DNA of 64,000 bases, taken from positions 128,565,893 to 128,629,892 of the forward strand of contig NC_035435.2 of the NCBI RefSeq assembly GCF_002127325.2, read 5' to 3'. The position numbers and the translations under genes were made by a program. The DNA comes from Helianthus annuus (lineage: Eukaryota > Streptophyta > Magnoliopsida > Asterales > Asteraceae). Position 1 is the first letter of the stretch. Every line of letters begins with the position of its first letter. Of this stretch, positions 62,549 to 64,000 are shown piece by piece. The notes under the pieces were generated by a model that was given only the letters and a program-made list of their open reading frames with translations, had not been told where the DNA came from and made no database searches.

Positions 62549-63743
62549 ATGGATCCCGGAAAGCTCAATGATCCTATCTCTTACAATGAAGCCATAAGCA
62601 GTGATCAGTCTTCTGAATGGAATAAAGCAATGATTGATGAGCTTGAATCCATGAAGAAAAATGACGTTTGGGATTTGGTAGAATTACCCAACGGAGTCAA
62701 ACCCGTAGGATGCAAATGGGTGTTCAAAACAAAACTGGATCCGAATGGGAACGTTGAACGCTACAATGCGAGGTTGGTTGCAAAGGGCTACACTCAGAAA
62801 GAGGGAATTGATTATCAAGAGACATTTTCACCTGTCTCTCGTAAAGATTCATTAAGGATCGTCATGGCCCTAGTAGCTCATTTCGATTTAGAGCTGCATC
62901 AGATGGACGTTAAAACCTCTTTCCTTAACGGAGACTTAGATGAAGATGTTTACATGAAACAACCTGAAGGGCTTTAAACCTGAAGGTCCGGAGCATCTAG
63001 TCTGTAAGTTGAAGAAATCCATTTACGGGTTAAAACAAGCATCATGTCAGTGGTACCTCAAGTTTGATGAAGTCATGAAGAAGCAAGGTTTTATGAAGAA
63101 TCAAGTGGATCAATGCACCTACCTCAAGATGAGTGGGAGCAACTTTACTATACGTTTCCTTTACGTAGATGATATTCTATTGGCAAGTAATAGTTTAGAC
63201 ATGTTGCATGAGTCGAAGCGGTTACTCTCGCATAACTTCGACATGAAGGATCTCGGAGATGCTTCTTACGTCATTGGCATCGAAATTCACCGAGATAGAC
63301 ACAAAGGGATCTTAGGATTGTCCCAAAGGGCTTACATAGATCGTGTCCTTACACGTTACAAAATGCAACAGTGCAAACCCTCCGTCGCTCCAGTAGTTAA
63401 AGGAGATGTTTTCGGTTCATTCCAGTGTCCGACAACAGAGGTTGAGAAGGAGCAAATGAGCCAAATACCTTATGCGTCAGTAGTCGGGAGCTTGATGTAT
63501 GCTCAAGTCTGTACTCGCCCAGATATCGCTTATATTGCTAGAATGCTAGGCCGTTATCAGACTAATCCTGGCCTAGATCACTGGAAAGCAGCTAAGAAGG
63601 TACTTCGATATCTGCAAGGGACGAAAGACTATAAACTGACTTATAGAAGAAGTGATCATTTAGAAGTGGTGGGCTATTCTGATTCTGACTTTGCCAAATG
63701 CAAAGATGACAAGAAATCCACTTCGGGCTATATCTTTATGTGA
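62549..63743 (+). pseudogene. Element J reverse transcriptase
   Basis: RVT_2-type. Frame 62549-62977 has WNKAMIDELESMKKNDVWDL, KEGIDYQETFSPVSRKDSLR and HQMDVKTSFLNGDLDEDVYM. A one-base shift at about 62973 moves the next part to frame 63009-63743, with KKSIYGLKQASCQWYLKFDE and an intact FLYVDDILLAS active site, then RAYIDRVLTRYKMQQCKP and VCTRPDIAYIARMLGRY. The stop TGA at 63741 falls within the RNase H start (after KKSTSGYIFM). Confidence 0.86.
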
Positions 63744-64000
63744 GCAGGCGGCCCTATCTCATGGAAGAGTCATAAACAACAGTTGACCACAACTTCCACA
63801 ATGATGGCAGAGTACATTGCTGTTTATAACGCAACCTGTCATGGAATGTTGCTTAGAAATCTGGTCACTGGACTCAAAATTGTTAATTCCATTTCTAGAC
63901 CATTGAAGCTTTACTGTGATAATTCAGCTGCCGTTAGTTTCTCGAACAGTAACAGTTCGACTGGAGTTGGTTTATATCTCGATACAAAATATCTGTTCGT
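63650..64000 (+). pseudogene. Element J RNase H, cut by window end
   Basis: The frame reads GYSDSDFAKCKDDKKSTSGY, then TGA (63741-63743), then GPISWKSHKQQLTTTSTMMA and LKLYCDNSAAVSFSNS in the same frame. A single nonsense change is the only visible damage in this domain. Confidence 0.8.

Larger units (their letters stand above)
58138..64000 (+). mobile_element. Element J: Ty1/copia, 3' end beyond the window
   Basis: 5' LTR 58138-58585, PBS 58588-58599, leader, gag, protease, integrase, RT and the beginning of RNase H up to the window edge. The 3' LTR and TSD are outside. Integrase and RT active sites are present, but there are frameshifts near 62140, 62300 and 62973 and a nonsense codon at 63741. 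Confidence 0.9.

Overview
The window is repeat-dominated nuclear DNA of a flowering plant. The evidence is LTR retrotransposons of both Ty1/copia and Ty3/gypsy types with plant-style priming sites, a plant SINE, and two small pieces of recognisable plant genes: exon 1 of a 26S proteasome subunit RPN9 gene and a 5' fragment of a CML35/36-like calcium-binding gene. The style of the LTRs and of the antisense ORF recalls Asteraceae, but that is an impression from memory. No gene in the window looks complete and intact. Almost every retrotransposon ORF carries stops, frameshifts or active-site changes.

Left 40 kb: a nest of insertions, resolved from LTR pairs and 5-bp target-site duplications (TSDs). 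Element A is a Tekay-like Ty3/gypsy element on the minus strand (724-29805, TSD CTTGA). It sits in the LTR of element H (1-723 plus 29806-30029, minus). H interrupts the gag of element F (minus; gag 30030-30408, PBS 31690-31702, LTR 31706-33981). F abuts, and probably lies inside, the 5' LTR of copia element G (plus; 33982-40163). Inside A are two further insertions. Gypsy element B (plus; 4059-13659, TSD TGGAT) contains solo LTR C (6790-12395, TSD TAATG), which contains LTR D (7678-9961). Copia element E (plus; 16036-26341, TSD TGCGG) is the second.

Middle, 39069-48279: a direct duplication of about 4.53 kb. It holds the 3' end of G, a SINE, RPN9 exon 1 with its upstream region, and the 3' LTR and antisense ORF of element I. 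The two copies differ by one base seen by eye and by a poly-C run of 14 versus 11. Between them is a 130-bp fold-back plus a 32-bp inverted templated insertion with 2-4 bp microhomologies.

Element I (minus; 46158-56431, TSD GATTA) is a Tat-lineage Ty3/gypsy element with a second, archaic-type RNase H. It also carries an antisense gene on the plus strand with its own TATA box and two GT-AG introns.

Right end: unassigned DNA (56432-57611), the truncated CML-like pseudogene (57612-58047), then copia element J (plus; from 58138 past the window end). J's gag appears to start inside the 5' LTR and to be spliced across the PBS and leader.

Recurring theme: several LTRs and leaders carry their own short, CpG-containing motif repeated many times (D: TTGTGCGA; E: TTTCGCTTAT; F: GGATGGTCATCCGATC; J: CTCGAGACCATAAGGTCTCG). 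CRISPR arrays, operons and ribosome binding sites do not apply, and no stand-alone tRNA or rRNA gene was seen.
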